Source: Hymenopus coronatus
Lineage: Eukaryota; Arthropoda; Insecta; Mantodea; Hymenopodidae
Direction: 5' to 3'
Length of the DNA: 64,000 bases
Assembly (NCBI GenBank): GCA_030762935.1
Contig: CM060900.1
Coordinates: 394,557,632 to 394,621,631, forward strand
Notes under the pieces: generated by a model
Databases searched by the model: none
The model's input: only the letters and a program-made list of their open reading frames with translations
What the model was told of the DNA's origin: nothing
Program-made: the position numbers and the translations under genes
Shown: positions 1-12,301 of the stretch, piece by piece
Layout: each line of letters starts with the position of its first letter
How positions within the stretch are numbered: the first letter of the stretch is position 1

Positions 1-875
1 TGAACTTATAATAGGCATCCTTGATTTATTAAAAAGTCAGACCGAGAGCTGCAATAGTTTATCTAAATAAGGCGATGCAATGCATAGCTGTTTGCATTCA
101 TCAACGACATTCCCAACTCAGACTTTACAGTGTACATATGTGTTTGAAAACAGATTTAATTTATGAAATAATGATAGCTATTACCATACACTAACCGTGA
201 AAAACCATATGATAGAAAATAGCCCTGAGTTGGTGGGAATTTCGGAAATGGTCGCTTTACCTTGTCTTTTGTATACCTCTGGTTAATTGTTATAATAATT
301 GCGGCATAATAGTTCATGATGTAGTTTTGTTTGTTTTATTTGGGAACCGGTAAGATTCCTAAACATGTTTAGAAGCGAATAAAACGCGTTCCTTTAGCGA
401 GCACTGTGTACGTACATAGAATTTGTTTATTTGTTTGCTCATTCATTAAGTAAATTAATACAATAGACATAGTCAAAATAATATATACAAAAAGATATAA
501 AGTCAGTCATATAACTATTTTACTATGAAAAAGTATCCAAACTTTTAAACAGAATAACCATCAGAAAGTGAAATCTTGTTATATGATAGTATTTAACGCC
601 TGTTCTTATTACTATGGCACCGCAGAAGAAATGACTGATTCTTGCTTGTGGCCATGTCAGTTGTCGGTAGCAGTAAACGGGCTGGCCTAGAAAGCAATAA
701 TACAGATTGCTGCCTTAAAAAGTTCCTTTCACTGTTTATTTAACAATCAATCAGCAATATAGACACAAAACTGGCTTGAGATGTATTCTCGCCAAGTTTG
801 GCAATCAAGCTTATCTAATTACAATGGCTCAGGGTAAGCTGCGACTATCCGTATCTCAACTTACGTTTGTTTGAC

Positions 876-1130
876 TCTTTTTTTTTTATTTTGTTTATAC
901 AAATACCGTGCCGGAGACTTCTCGGTACTCCGGCGCTGTATTCCTTTTTCTTCTTTTTCGTTTCCTTGCATTTACTCCTTAGATTTTTGCTTCTAGAGTA
1001 CACACACATATAAACATTTTACAATCATACAAACACCCATGTACAATCCGGTACTTGACCCACGATCCCCTGCGCCACGAAGCACCAAAGCGAGGCACCT
1101 TAGCGAGCGCGGCGATGGTGACCGGCACTC
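876..1130 (-). mobile_element. tRNA-derived SINE, family A (copy 1)
   Basis: Read on the minus strand, a tRNA-like head starts near 1128 and contains box-B-like sequence near 1055. The body carries the family phrase ctccggcgctgtattcc (plus strand, about 928-944), and an A-rich tail appears as a poly-T run near 879. The same element occurs at 8246-8440, 20188-20432 and 49245-49502. This copy and the one near 8.3 kb sit at equivalent places in the segmental duplication, so insertion predates it. Box B is degraded here, while the copy at 20.3 kb keeps ggttcgagtcc. Confidence 0.75.
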
Positions 1131-1389
1131 TTAACACCAGGAACACTATAGCTCGCAGCAAATAATACAGGTTGAAATTGGGTTGTTTGATGCCAAAACA
1201 TGTTTACTAATTGAGTAGATGAGGCCCATGAATTTTTGAACCTATAATAGATAGACACGCATTCATTTGATACTAAGCAGGATCCATCGTGAGAGGTTAG
1301 AAAGCAACTAGATCTTAAAAAAAAAAAACGTTGTTTATTGATAAGTTCGTTTGACATTAAGCCGTCGCATTCCATTTAACTTGAAAATA

Positions 1390-1812
1390 TCTTACACACA
1401 TAATATTTTAATTAAAATCGCAACAGCTGTTTATGAGAAAAACATTTTTTTTAAAAATGTTCCGTGTAATGTGTAGTTGGGGTTCTGAAAACCTATTTCA
1501 CACATCCCTGTAAGATACCGAACTTAAGTTCTATGTTTGGTATTTAACTGCCTTTAACCTTTTGAATTATGCTGTCCGCATATTACAGTCAGACAGGTGG
1601 ACTGACTCACTCACACACAGACTGATTAACTGGCGGTAAACACATACACATTTACACACACCAACACATCTCTTTCTAAACACCTTCGTTTTTTGGATTC
1701 AGGTACCTAAAAATATATATTTATGGTGGAACATCGACATGGATTTTTTTGGGGCAGAATATATAATACCTTTTCTTCCTACTATGTACATAGTATGTAT
1801 AGAAAATGTAAA
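1390..1812 (+). repeat. Dispersed repeat R (copy 1)
   Basis: Shares a series of blocks with 2060-2430, 8695-9080, 18060-18250, 21265-21660 and, inverted, 22735-22925. The blocks are: a 5' block around tattttaattaaaatcg, a middle block ending in a CA-rich stretch, and a 3' block starting ggattcagg that ends in a palindrome around tactatgtacatagta (about 1781-1796). No coding capacity is seen. It is probably a non-autonomous element, but its ends are not defined. Confidence 0.65.
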
Positions 1813-2059
1813 AAAGTGAGTAATTAATTCATATTTGAGATAACTTTAAGAATTGGAAATTTTTACATCAATACCAACAAATATCTCGGAATTGGTTAGC
1901 TCTACAACAAAACTGTGTATGAAATAAATCGCCTTTTTAACGAAATTTACATTTTGTACACTAAGCTGTTGTCTAGTATATTTTACGGTTTGGCAATTGT
2001 AATATATGTAAAAGTCATTCAAAATAAAGGGAATTTCAGGGGAAATTGCAGATATCTTG

Positions 2060-2430
2060 CCACACAGATATTTTTAATACAGGGTATTTTAATAAAAATC
2101 GTTAGTTAGTTGTTTTTTTTTTTTTTTTTTTTTTCGAGAAAATGGAACGCTTCGAAAAAGACTCCGTGTTAAGTATAGTTTGGGGTGAGCGGCACTTTCC
2201 TGAAAATTTTCATGTTGCATCATTGGAATATACTGAACTCCGATACCAACTTTGGTATTCACCCAACGTTTCGTTTTTAATATTTGTCTTCCAAACGCAT
2301 GCGCACAGAAACACATATGGACAGTTTTTATAATGACAGTTCCTTTTTTGATTCTGAGACTCTCGAAAAATGTATTTCCGTTGAAAATTCAAATACCCCT
2401 GACCTATTCACATTTCACACATTATTGCTC
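2060..2430 (+). repeat. Dispersed repeat R (copy 2, diverged)
   Basis: Keeps the R blocks in order: tattttaataaaaatcg near 2085, a poly-T run at 2113-2135, a cytosine-adenine-rich stretch around 2300, and the gattctgagactctcgaaaaatgtatttccg-type block near 2350-2385. It is more diverged than copy 1 and lies only 250 bp downstream of it. It is absent from duplication copy B, so it was inserted after the duplication or lost from B. Confidence 0.45.
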
Positions 2431-3090
2431 ACTAGAGATGGGACAAAAATAACACAACAGCTATTTTGAAACGGTTTCATCAACACAAGTGTTTGTAACA
2501 GTTGCACCAGTAAACCTGATTCATAAAGCATTTCTGCAAATTGTGTTATTCTTTCATGTATCGCTTCCCCGCAAAAGACCCCTGCAACAATAACAGCAAG
2601 GCCAGAATAGTTGTTTTACTTATTGTAACAGATATTACGGTATGGTTGTTGCGTACCATAACGTAAATATTTTGGCATCGCTTCCAAAGTTTACCGCAAG
2701 TTGCGGCTTTGTACCTTGTAGCGCGCATTCAGATAGTACCGCCAAATTCGAATGTAATAAGCAGACTCATTCCTTCTCGTTAATGCGCAACAATGCATCG
2801 GTCCCACTAGATAAGTTGTTCTTCGTGCACCTAATGAGTGGTTGCATTGGTCGCATTGTGAGTTTACCAATGGACTGTATTTATCTCAATAGTATTTGGT
2901 GCTACACAACATGTGTGCAACAGATTTGCAGCGGATCAATGCGTCGAAACGTTTTAACTTGTAGCGAATTACTGTTGCATGAAAATGTTATTTGGAAACT
3001 GTACCGCGGTAGCAAAAGAAACAGGTTAATCAGTTTTGCAACAAGACCAAAACTGTTAATTTCACAACATAACCTATTCTAATCGCGAAG
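2430..3090. other. Insert specific to copy A, unidentified
   Basis: This stretch has no counterpart in duplication copy B. A 146-codon ORF runs 2642-3082 on the plus strand, but I recognise no domain in it and its composition is not clearly protein-like. The left part begins near agagatgggacaaaaataac, which resembles hAT-type termini. Segments near 2490-2525 and 3025-3050 (minus) look loosely alike, so a decayed DNA transposon is possible. No function is assigned. Confidence 0.25.
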
Positions 3091-3669
3091 GGTTGGTAAT
3101 TTAATGAGCCCTTATTGCGCGTTGAATCACGTTCACTAAATAACTCAATTCCGCTTCAAAAAATCCTACTTTCAGCAAATGACGATCTTCACCTAACACT
3201 AATTTATTGTAAATTATACACTAAAGTATAGCCTTTAAGAAAATCTTTCATTACTACAGTTAGCTATAACTTGCATAATAATGACGCTTTGAGTAATAAG
3301 ATTAAAATTGATTTTAAACAAGTCAACTAAAAATCATAAAATTAAATTTTAATCGTACTTCTTGATAAACATTTCATTTTGGCTTTTAATGTAAAATAGC
3401 TACAATTTATTACACGTACTGCCCTCTTTTGTCCCTTCTATGAAATGGTTTGGTCCTCTGCAAGCAGATGACAGAGTTTAAGCACTGCGCCTCCAGCTCA
3501 CTAGATGGCAGTATTATTATTGAGGCCGCAAAAGGATAATAGCCATCAGGTCTGGTCATAAACGGTTTATACGGAGAAGTCATTGTGGGTCTTGCGTTCC
3601 CGCATATAATTGTAAATTCATATAACTGTTTCAGGGATGAAACCGTGCAATCAGAATAAATAATCAACA

Positions 3670-4620
3670 ACCTAATTTAGAATTCTTAAAATGTATTATT
3701 CTGTACACTACCACGTAAAAGACACCGTAAAAGCTTTAAAGTACAAAGTGGACACAGAGGAACATTAGTAAGTCTGAAAGCGTTGCAATGGGGAAAACTA
3801 CCTGAACAGCTGCGCTTCCGGGGCCTCCTCTTTAGGCAGAAATCCCGATTGCTAAAAAAAATGGAAAAGGTATAGCAAAATCTAATTTTAATTCAGGTTA
3901 CTCTAGGTACTTTAATCCATTTTTATTTCTCTGCTTCGTAGATATTAGTTGCATCCATGGTCCAAAAATGATTCATGTCTGGAATTCCAAATATGTCCAA
4001 GTCCTACACGGTACAGCGCCTTGTGTACACCATCCGCGATACTCTGTGTAGCGTCAGCAAGAAGCTGTCAGAAGTTCCAAATCTTAATATTACTAGCCCA
4101 TTTGATCAGTAATCATAATCAAGTACATAACTTGAGCTTCTTCATAAAACAAACTATCAGTTATAACTAAGAATATTAACGACACAAAACCCATGATACA
4201 ATTCGTAATGTTGTACGTTGCAAAACCGGCGACCTGCCATGTTTGTTCACTAATACAAACGCAAAACGAATCTTACTCTTCTGGTGAGCGCTACAGGTTC
4301 GAATCTCGCATGTAGCAAAGTTTTTTTCTTCTCTTAATGATGGTGAACCAATAAATAGCCGTTATTTATTTTTGACATCCTTTTTGCCTACATGGCAATC
4401 GGTAGAATTAATAATATATTAGCTATTATGATGCTTTCTAAAGTGTATATTCTACCTACAGCAACACGCTGCACACGAAAGCATGTGTTACGAATATAGG
4501 TGCGCAAACGCATTAGGCGTGAACATTTCTTTTTCAAAAAGTATTGTGAATTAAAACAATGTTTTGACACTTTTTAGAAATCCAATCATGGGCCCATTTT
4601 GCAGGTAGGAACTCTTTTTG
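3670..4620. other. Gene-free stretch
   Basis: No convincing coding region or structured repeat is seen. Near 4285-4305 there is a lone box-B-like caggttcgaatctcg, which may be the remnant of a tRNA-derived SINE head, but no matching box A or body is clear. The rest is AT-rich unique-looking sequence. Confidence 0.4.
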
Positions 4621-5240
4621 ATTTTTTTTTTTTTTTTTTTTTTTGATACTCAACACAAACCTCACAAACCGATACTACAGGACAAACCCATCCGCAACTG
4701 GAATAACTTTATATTCTCAGACAAGGCGACATTTTCTTCCACACGTAAGAGATGGGTTCTTGCCTATCGTACAAAGGGGTCCCAATACGATGCTAATATG
4801 ATAGCTTCAGAATTCCATCATGGCCGCGTATCTGTATCGTGTTGGTACTAGATATCAAGGAGCGGTCTGGGTGTGCTGTGGCAGCTCGACGATTAACTAC
4901 GGTCTGTAGTACACGTAATACTCGATAATATTTTGATTCTCTCTGTGAGAATGTGATATCCTGATGGAATTGTTGAATCTGTACTGAATTATCTTCCATT
5001 CTCGAAAGGTTTCAAATTCGTTCTCAGAAAGGTAGGCTATCAGAGGATAGACTTGAGTCCCTGTTCAGTAGATTCGAGCCCTATTGATAATGTGTGGGCT
5101 GAGGTAAAAAGAGAGCTGCGTCTTTACCTTTAGAAAGGAGAAGGACAAAGAATGGCTTCTGAGCACAAATTGAAGAAGCCTTGTACCAAAGATTCAGGAC
5201 AATTATACCGGATGAGGGTTAATACACCGGAAATTAGTTA
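4618..5240 (+). pseudogene. Tc1-like transposase fragment
   Basis: The frame at 4655-4850 reads a Tc1-type catalytic-core segment: WNNFIFSDKATF, then TKGSQYD and FHHGRVSVSCW. In the family the first catalytic Asp lies in the FSDE motif, and it is retained here as FSDK. Frames then break, and at about 5082-5125 the C-terminal signature SPIDNVWAEVKREL reappears, corresponding to the family's SPDLNPIEN region. The middle Asp region is not readable. The 5' half of the gene (helix-turn-helix domains) is missing; a 20-nt poly-T run lies at the 5' edge. The fragment is dead. No terminal inverted repeats were identified. Confidence 0.75.
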
Positions 5241-5778
5241 TGGTTAATTTTGTGTTAAAGTTTTAGAAGATAATAGATTAGCTACAGATACTGTTTTATT
5301 TATGTAAGCCGAATGTTAACTGAATTTTGCTTTTGTGTCGGTATATAGGACCATGACTTCAAATGCTAAAGCCATATTAATGCAACACTATGTTCTATAT
5401 GTCCAAGGATAAGATTAACCAAAAAGTGACAAGCAGCGCGAGATTTGTACCTAGGAACTTCAGAGTGGAAGGAAGCTATGCTTAACCTCTTGGCCACTGT
5501 AACATTACTATGTGATCACTTATGGGTACTCATAATTTACCCACAGACCATCACGTGCTTTCGTGTGCATTGTGAACGCAGCATTTAAGAAGGTACATAA
5601 AGCCCTTCGATCCACACCTGGAAATTGCAGATGAACATTTTTTGTGTCCTCGGCTGTACATAGAGAGGGTTCCACCAACATATTTGTACCGAGATTTCAC
5701 TGTATATGCACGCGCAAGAGTCCGCTGAATCTAAAAACAGGAACAGAACGCACGTGTGTGCATGTGATAAAGCATACA
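5240..5778. other. Gene-free stretch
   Basis: AT-rich sequence without recognisable coding or repeat structure. A 65-codon minus-strand ORF at 5585-5782 shows no family signature and is taken as chance. Confidence 0.35.
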
Positions 5779-6018
5779 TCAAAAACGAAAAGACGTTAAA
5801 AAAATAATTTTAAAGTTCTACTTCTTTCAACGAAGCAACACAAAAATTTTAAAGTCAATGTCACCACCCCAAACCACCTTTTACAGAGAAACATTTTTCA
5901 AAAACGAAAAGACGTTAAAAAAATAATTTTAAAGTTCTACTTCTTTCAACGAAGCAACACAAAGATTTTAAAGTCAATGTCACCACTCCAAACCACCTTT
6001 TACAGAGAAACATTTTCC
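5779..6018 (+). repeat. 121-bp tandem duplication
   Basis: Two adjacent direct copies, 5779-5899 and 5900-6018, each beginning tcaaaaacgaaaagacg and ending in ttttacagagaaacattt. Only a few substitutions separate them by eye, so the duplication is recent. It has no coding content. Confidence 0.9.
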
Positions 6019-6227
6019 AAATTGTTTGACTTTCTCAAAGATAGCTTTTGGTCTCTTTTGGGGGTAACCATTTCCAAGATATTGCTTGATATTGGTTTAA
6101 CTTTTCCAATACTTATACTTTGCTGAATTAGGAAGCAGTTAATAATATTTTTTCAGTCTAGTCAAGCCAACACAACGGAATTTAAAAACCATCACTTAGC
6201 GACCAGGTTACAGAAATTAAGACTCAA

Positions 6228-6258
6228 ACGTCAAAGCGGCGCAGGTGCGGGTTTTCTC

Positions 6259-6289
<31 letters not shown>

Positions 6290-6480
6290 AAATGGGGTTT
6301 AAAGGCGCCCAACAGCTAGGTTATCAGCACCCTGTGTTTTCTCTGAGTGCTCAGGTTTCTCCCGCCATCACATATCACCGGTGCTCCATCTTCAATCCAC
6401 GTATCATCTACATCATCTCCTACGGTGCCCCAAGCAGTAAAAGTGGGCATTAAACACTACCAAAGGAAAACTAAAAGGTC
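6228..6480 (+). mobile_element. SINE, family D body with (GAT)n
   Basis: The body phrase gcggcgcaggtgcgggtttt matches the family D body at 33190-33210 (minus) and 59815-59840 (plus). The body is interrupted by a (GAT)n microsatellite at 6261-6290, followed by a segment aaatggggtttaaaggcgccc that is also found, degraded, near 57815-57880. The tRNA-like head is not visible, so the element is 5' truncated or mosaic. Confidence 0.55.
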
Positions 6481-7817
6481 AGAGGACTTTAGTTGAAAAC
6501 ATTTTGTTGGTTTAGAGTCCTTAACGTTTATACAAAGAATGAGTTCATATTCACCTGTGCATGTGATAGTTAAATTTTGCCACAACTGTGTAACTGATAC
6601 TGGTTCCGACAGAGTTGGCTACTGTGATGGTTATATGCTAATTTACTTAATTATTGTAAATATTTTCTATATTTTAAATTGTGCTGAAGCACAGCTACTT
6701 TTTGCTGTAAAATAAGTTAGTGAATTATATTTACACATACGCTACAAGGCTAATAATGGTTTGCATTTGTAAAAGAAATCCTTGATTTGTTGAGAATTGG
6801 GTACTAGAGCTCCACAAGTTTATTTAAATATGGCAATGCTTTGTTTAGGAGTTCGTATTCATCAACGACATTCTCAACTCCGACTTTACAAGGTACATAT
6901 ATGTATGAAAACAAATTTAATTTATGAAATAGTGATAACTATTACCAAACACTTACCGTGCCAAACCAAATAAAAAAAATAGCCCTGAGTTGGTGGGAAT
7001 TTCTGAAGTTGTCGCTTTACCTTTTCTTTTCTATGCCTCTGATTAATTGTTTTAATAATCACAGCATAATATATAATAATATAGCTGTATTTGTTTTATT
7101 TTTTAACCGGTAATATTCCTAATCATGTTTAGAATCGAGTCAAATGCGTTCCTTTACCGAACATTGTGTGCGTACATAGTATCTGCTTATTTGTTTATTT
7201 GTTTCTTCAGTCATTAAGTACATTATAGACATGGTCAAAATAATATATACAAGTAAGATATAAAGTCAGTCCTAAAACTATTTTACTATTAAAATTTCAT
7301 CCTGATTGTAAAATACAATGACCATCAACTATTGTTTTACTTTAGTCTTAAACTGTACCAAATTCAGATCTCTCATATGGTGAGGAAGCTTATTATAGGC
7401 TATAATGCTGGTTACTGAAAAACTACCTTTATCTTTCTGCAGCCTAGTGAATGGAACATGTAGTTTATCAAAATTTATGGTATTTAATAAGTGTACATGT
7501 CTGTTCAATTTAAATTAATTTACATTCTGTGGACATATAATGGTAATTGTAATCTATAGCAATTGTACACTGTTCAATTTTTCCGATGCGTAAAAAGTGG
7601 TCTACATTGTAAGACGTATAACTAATAGTCTCATGGTAGCGAGGGCAGGTAGGGAAGCTATTCTAAACCTTTTTTTTTGTTATTCATGTAGTAAAACCAT
7701 CTATATTTTCATTCTAATTTCATTCAACACACCATGATTACGATTACTTAAAGCAGAGTGAGCAGTTTATGAAAATAAAATTCCGTACCAAATAAGAAAT
7801 AGTCTGCATTCCAATTC

Positions 7818-7825
<8 letters not shown>

Positions 7826-7865
<40 letters not shown>

Positions 7866-7877
7866 TTCTCTCTTTCT
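7826..7877 (+). repeat. (TC)n microsatellite
   Basis: A run of ctctctctct interrupted by ttt near its 3' end. It lies in the block present only in duplication copy B. Confidence 0.95.
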
Positions 7878-8245
7878 GTAAAGTGGCCCTTCAGTCCTTA
7901 ATTCGAGTTTACTATCTGCAGAAGTAGAAATCTTGTTATATGATAGTATTTAACGCCTGTTGTTACTACTACCGCAGCGCAGAAGATGAAATTGAGCAGT
8001 CAGATAATTGATTCTTGCTTTTGACCATGCCAGTTGTAGGTACCAGTAAACGGGCTGGCCTAGAAAACAATAATATAGACCAGTGCCTTAAAATGTGTCT
8101 TTCACACTTTAGTTAGCAATCAATCAGCATTATAGACACAAAACTGATTTAAAATGTATTTTCGCCAAGATTGGTAATCAAGCTTATCTAATTATGACTC
8201 GGGATGAGCTGCAACTAACCGTTTATCAACATATGTTTCTTTGGC

Positions 8246-8440
8246 TTTTTTTTATACCAGGACTCCTGCGCTATATTCCTATTTCTTCTTTCTTAATTTC
8301 CTTACACTTACTTTTTGTTTAGCTTTTTGCTACCTATTTTACAAACAGCCATGCACAAGGCGGAAGTCCACCCAAGATCCCCTGCGCCACGAAGCACCAA
8401 AGCGAGGCACCTTGGCCATGGGCGATGGGGACCGGCACTC
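8246..8440 (-). mobile_element. tRNA-derived SINE, family A (copy 2)
   Basis: Orthologous within the duplication to the SINE at 876-1130. The head region (plus strand cctgcgccacgaagcacc, then accggc at 8431) matches it closely, and the body phrase gcgctatattcc lies near 8269. The left part is shorter, with a poly-T tail at 8247-8254. Confidence 0.7.
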
Positions 8441-8694
8441 TTAACACCAGGAACACTGTAACCCGCAGCAAATAACTGAAAGTTGGAATTGGGTTTTGAT
8501 GCCAAAAGATGTTTATCAATTGAGTAGATGCGGCTCATGGCCTGTTCAAAACTATAGAAGATAGACATGCATTCATTAGATACTAAGCAGGATCCATCCT
8601 GAGTGGTTTAAAAGGCAACTGTATCTTTAAAAAAAAGTTGTTTTATAGTTAGGGTCCTTTTCCATTAAGCTGTGGCATTTCGTTTGACGTGAAA

Positions 8695-9080
8695 ATATCT
8701 TACACATATAGTATTTTAATTAAAATCGTAACAATCGTTTATGAGAAAATCAAATTTTACGAATAATGTTCCGTGTAGTGTGTAATTGAGGTGGGGAGAT
8801 GATACTGAAAATCTATGTTTCATATACCTGGAAAGTGCCGAACTTAATTATGGAGGTTTGGTATTTAACCACCCTTAACTTTTTGAGTTATACTGTACAC
8901 ACGAACGCGCACAGAATCACACATACACGCTTGGACCTTTTTTTAACGAATTATTTTTTTATTCAGGGATTTTAAAACATGTATTTCCGGTGAAATTTCG
9001 GAATAGATTTTTTGTATTGAATACTGTATCGTCTCTATCTTTATGTATGTACACAGAAAGGCTAGAGAAAGTAAGATTCG
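8695..9080 (+). repeat. Dispersed repeat R (copy 3)
   Basis: Same block order as copy 1: tattttaattaaaatcg near 8712, gttatactgtacacacg near 8886, and a gtatttccggtgaaatttcg block at 8981-9000, followed by a weak palindrome around tatgtatgtacaca. It is positionally equivalent to copy 1 in the duplication. Confidence 0.65.
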
Positions 9081-9983
9081 GTAAATGATTCCAACCGTAA
9101 ATTTAGGTAAAAGAAAAATACGCACAGTCAGTTTGAAAATAAATGCAATAACTGTTGAGCTATTTTCTCCTCTATCCATTTACTACGTTATGATTATATG
9201 AGTCTACTTCTTAGTATAATTCTTTAAAAGAACCCCCTACATAGCTCTTGTGATTTGAAATACTTCTTTTCTATTTGCATTTCACATTTAACCACCAGTG
9301 TTAAAACCCTCTGTGTTATTGGTAGAATTTTGTTATCAATCAAGACCTTCTGCCAGTAGAATCACGCTCACTAAGTAGCCCGCTTAAAAATTTCGTTAAA
9401 TATGCATTGTTGAAGAGTTAATGTTTGTAAATGAGAACCTATTTCAAGGTTATACCTCAAAGGATAGCCTATAAGGAAATCTTACATTACTTTAGTTAGC
9501 GACAATTTACAAACCCATGACGGTTTGGCTAATTTATGATAAAAATTGATTTTGAAGGCATAACTAAAATCACAGAAGTAAATTTTAATGGTATTTCTTA
9601 ATAAGTGCTTAATGCGTTTAATGTAAAGTAACTACAACTTATCACATGTACTGACTTCTTTTGTCTCGTTTTTGAGATACTTCAGTACTCTGTGAACAGA
9701 TGGAACAGTGCAGCTCGCTATGTGGCACTGTTATTAATGAACTAGCACAAGGAGTATAGACACACACTTGCCAATTATGCTTACTCTACTGACTTGAATG
9801 TTTACATGTGCGTATTCTGAAAATTGAATTAAATTAATATATTAGGAATATCTAAATAACAGTTAAGTGTCTTTACAGCGCATTATTACTTTCTTAACTT
9901 AAGTAATGTGACATATATCCTATTGAAAGTTTGCAAGCCTGAGAAAGCGGAGAAGTCTGCTTTGCTCTAAACCAACCTCAAAA

Positions 9984-11290
9984 ATGGAACATAATCAAAT
10001 ACAAAGCGTGCAAAATGCTGTTAGACATTATCCTGGACCAAAAGAAAAGCTCAGTATGAATCAACAAGTACATGAAAATAATCAAGTTGGAACAATGGAT
10101 ATTACACATGTTAATGCAGAAGAAGAAATAGACATGGAAATAACTGAATCCTAGCTATAAAGAAAAAGACGTATGGAAGACGATTTCCAAATAATAAACA
10201 GGAAACACGCCTTCAAGAAGTCTCGTTTATCTGAAGATCACAATCCTGTAAGTACACAAAACAAACTTGAATTTCTGGCGGAATCTACAGCCTCAAAGGC
10301 CCAAGGAGCCTCTACTTCTTCCTCAGAAAACAAAGTGAGTACCAGGACTTATTCCTATTCTAACTCCAGTTATTCAAAATAAGAAACCAACATAAAAAGG
10401 CCCATACCAATAATTCTCATCACCAAAGTGCCTTCTTTTAGACTACGTGAGTCCTTTGCAAACATGAAAATCCAATATGACAGTTATGCCCAAGAGAACT
10501 GAAAATCTATCCTAACAACGAGGAAGATTCCTTAAAAATCATGCAACATTTCAAAGATCAAAAACTTGAATTCTACACTTTACTTTTGCAACGGGGGAAT
10601 ATAAAACCTTCAAAATTATAATGAAAGGTCTCCCTGTTGATACCTTAACAGCAGAAATTGAAAGAGAATTAAAAGAACTTAAATATCCAATAGAGAAAGT
10701 GAGACAAATGAAAAGAAAAGTGATAGACCGCTGGAACGAGGCAAATATTACCATTATGGGTCATAACAGTAAACATAAAACCCGCCAGACATTCGCCAGC
10801 AGACAGCGCTGTATAATCTAAAATTGAATTTTACAGATTAAATTGTTCAAATCTGTCCACAACAATGCTTCAGTTGCCAAAGTTTTGGGTACAAATCCTC
10901 GGGGTGCTACATAACTGCAAAATGTGCGAAATTTGGACAAAATCACTAATCACTAGAATGTAACAAAAGACCAACTGAACCTCCAAAATGTGCAAAGTGT
11001 AACGAGCCCCACCCTGCGAGCTACCACCAATGCAAACTTTTCTTAGCATATGTCAATGACCCTAAGGAGGAACCAAAGGAACAAAGAAACTGATTCTTCT
11101 CTTCCAAAAGTTACACAAGAGACTTCCACAGGCTACCATTAAAAATGGTGATCCGGTCCTACGTGAAGAAACAACTGCAAGTACTTCAATTTTCCGCGAA
11201 ATTAAAGGTATGCTTTTATTCGCGAAGGAAGTTATGAAAGGCCTTCAAGCGGTTGTCAAAGAAATTAAGAAGGAAAATGACTCAATATGA
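9984..11290 (+). pseudogene. Jockey-like LINE-2, ORF1 (gag-like), broken
   Basis: Reading starts at ATG 9984 (MEHNQIQ...). In-frame stops follow at about 10152 and 10158, and the same frame continues from 10173 to 10380. Frames then shift. A segment at 10621-10821 (MKGLPVDTLTAEIE) fits the PRE_C2HC domain that precedes zinc knuckles in Jockey-group gag proteins. At 10862-11042 cysteine-rich knuckles are readable: CFSCQSFGYKSSGC, then CAKFGQNH, and CAKCNEPHPASYHQC. Gag-like ORF1 proteins of this group bind element RNA. Multiple stops and shifts make this a pseudogene. It lies directly upstream of the endonuclease of the same element. Confidence 0.8.
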
Positions 11291-11383
11291 AAGTTATTCA
11301 TATTAGTAGAAGGAATTACTTCAGCTCTAAATGATATCGACTAATCGATTGAATTACATTCATAGGAACCTTAAGCTACTTTT

Positions 11384-12301
11384 TGGAACGCAAATGGGCT
11401 GCAGCAAGATAAATATTTAATAGAAAATGTTATACAGGAATAAGATATAAAAATATTTATGATAAACGAAACTCATTTAAAACCGCAGTCAAGGTTAGGT
11501 TTAAAAGGCTATGAATTGCAAAGAAATGATAAAGGAGCTCATGGTGGTACAGCAATAATCATAAGGTTAACATTAAATCACAGACTAATAAACACGCCTC
11601 TGATTACTCACATAGAAGGAACATTCATCGAAATAACTTTTCTAGGAGAATCAATTGTATTCGGCGCTATTTATTGTTCGCCAACAAAACTGTTGTTACA
11701 ACATGATCTCGACATGCTAGTACCAATAGGTCCAAATTTTGTGTTCGCAGAAGACTACAACGCAAAAAATATACTTTGGAATTCAAGACTCACTACCGCT
11801 AGAGATCGTATGTTAGCCAAGCATTCAAAATGTCAGAAATATTATGTCCTAGGCCCTGCTACTCCCAAGTATTATTCCTATAATCCTTTGGCGACGACCA
11901 CATCTGATCACACCCCAGTTATAATAATCATTAATCTCAATATAAACAAAGTGCCATATTCCAGCAACTCTTATCAAATCACAAACTGGGCACTCTTCAG
12001 AGGTTATCTAAATACTTCTCTGCAAGGAACTCCACAACTTTCATCATTGGAAGAAGTGAATGCGGAGGCAGAAATAACTACCAATACAATAACAGCTGCA
12101 ATGAATACATCTACAACAGTAATATCTTCAGTTCGGTATGCACCTCTTCCGAATAGAATTACGCAAATGATAAGGGAAAAGAAGAAAGCCAGAAAGCTAT
12201 GGCAAAACATACACAATACAGAATATAATCAGGAGTTCAACAGATTAAAGAACCAAGTCCACAAACCGGAACTCACAAATGTCCTTGACAAATTAGACTA
12301 A
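11384..12301 (+). pseudogene. LINE-2 ORF2, endonuclease part
   Basis: The frame opens with WNANGLQQDKYL (11384 on), which is the start of the apurinic-type endonuclease domain. One stop intervenes near 11438, and the frame is then open 11459-12301. Readable motifs are NETHL, GGTAIII and TSDHTPV. The GDxNAK motif reads AEDYNAK, so the conserved Gly is changed. The stretch between SYNPLAT and TSDHTPV looks about 30 residues too short compared with the younger LINE at 52.5 kb, indicating an internal deletion. The downstream linker is rich in basic residues. The domain normally nicks target DNA to prime reverse transcription. Confidence 0.82.

Larger units (their letters stand above)
1..3670 (+). 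repeat. Segmental duplication, copy A
   Basis: Long stretches match 6770-9760 in the same order and orientation. Examples are 20-280 against 6780-7040 (shared phrase agccctgagttggtggga), 590-1380 against 7920-8690, and 3110-3540 against 9350-9760. Identity looks moderate by eye, so the duplication is old. Copy A lacks about 600 bp found at 7320-7925 in copy B. It carries about 1.2 kb (roughly 1820-3090) that has no counterpart in B. The left edge lies outside the window. No gene is recognised inside. Confidence 0.8.
6770..9760 (+). repeat. Segmental duplication, copy B
   Basis: Direct diverged counterpart of 1-3670. Homology enters at cttgatttgtt near 6780 and is lost after about 9760, where gcacaaggagtatag aligns with the 3530 region of copy A. 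It carries its own SINE A and R copies at the positions matching those in copy A. A block at about 7320-7925, absent from A, contains a (TC)n microsatellite. No genes are seen. Confidence 0.8.

Noticed and set aside
2642..3082. 146-codon ORF as a host gene
   Set aside because: No domain or compositional sign of coding; it lies in a private insertion of the duplication that looks transposon-derived.
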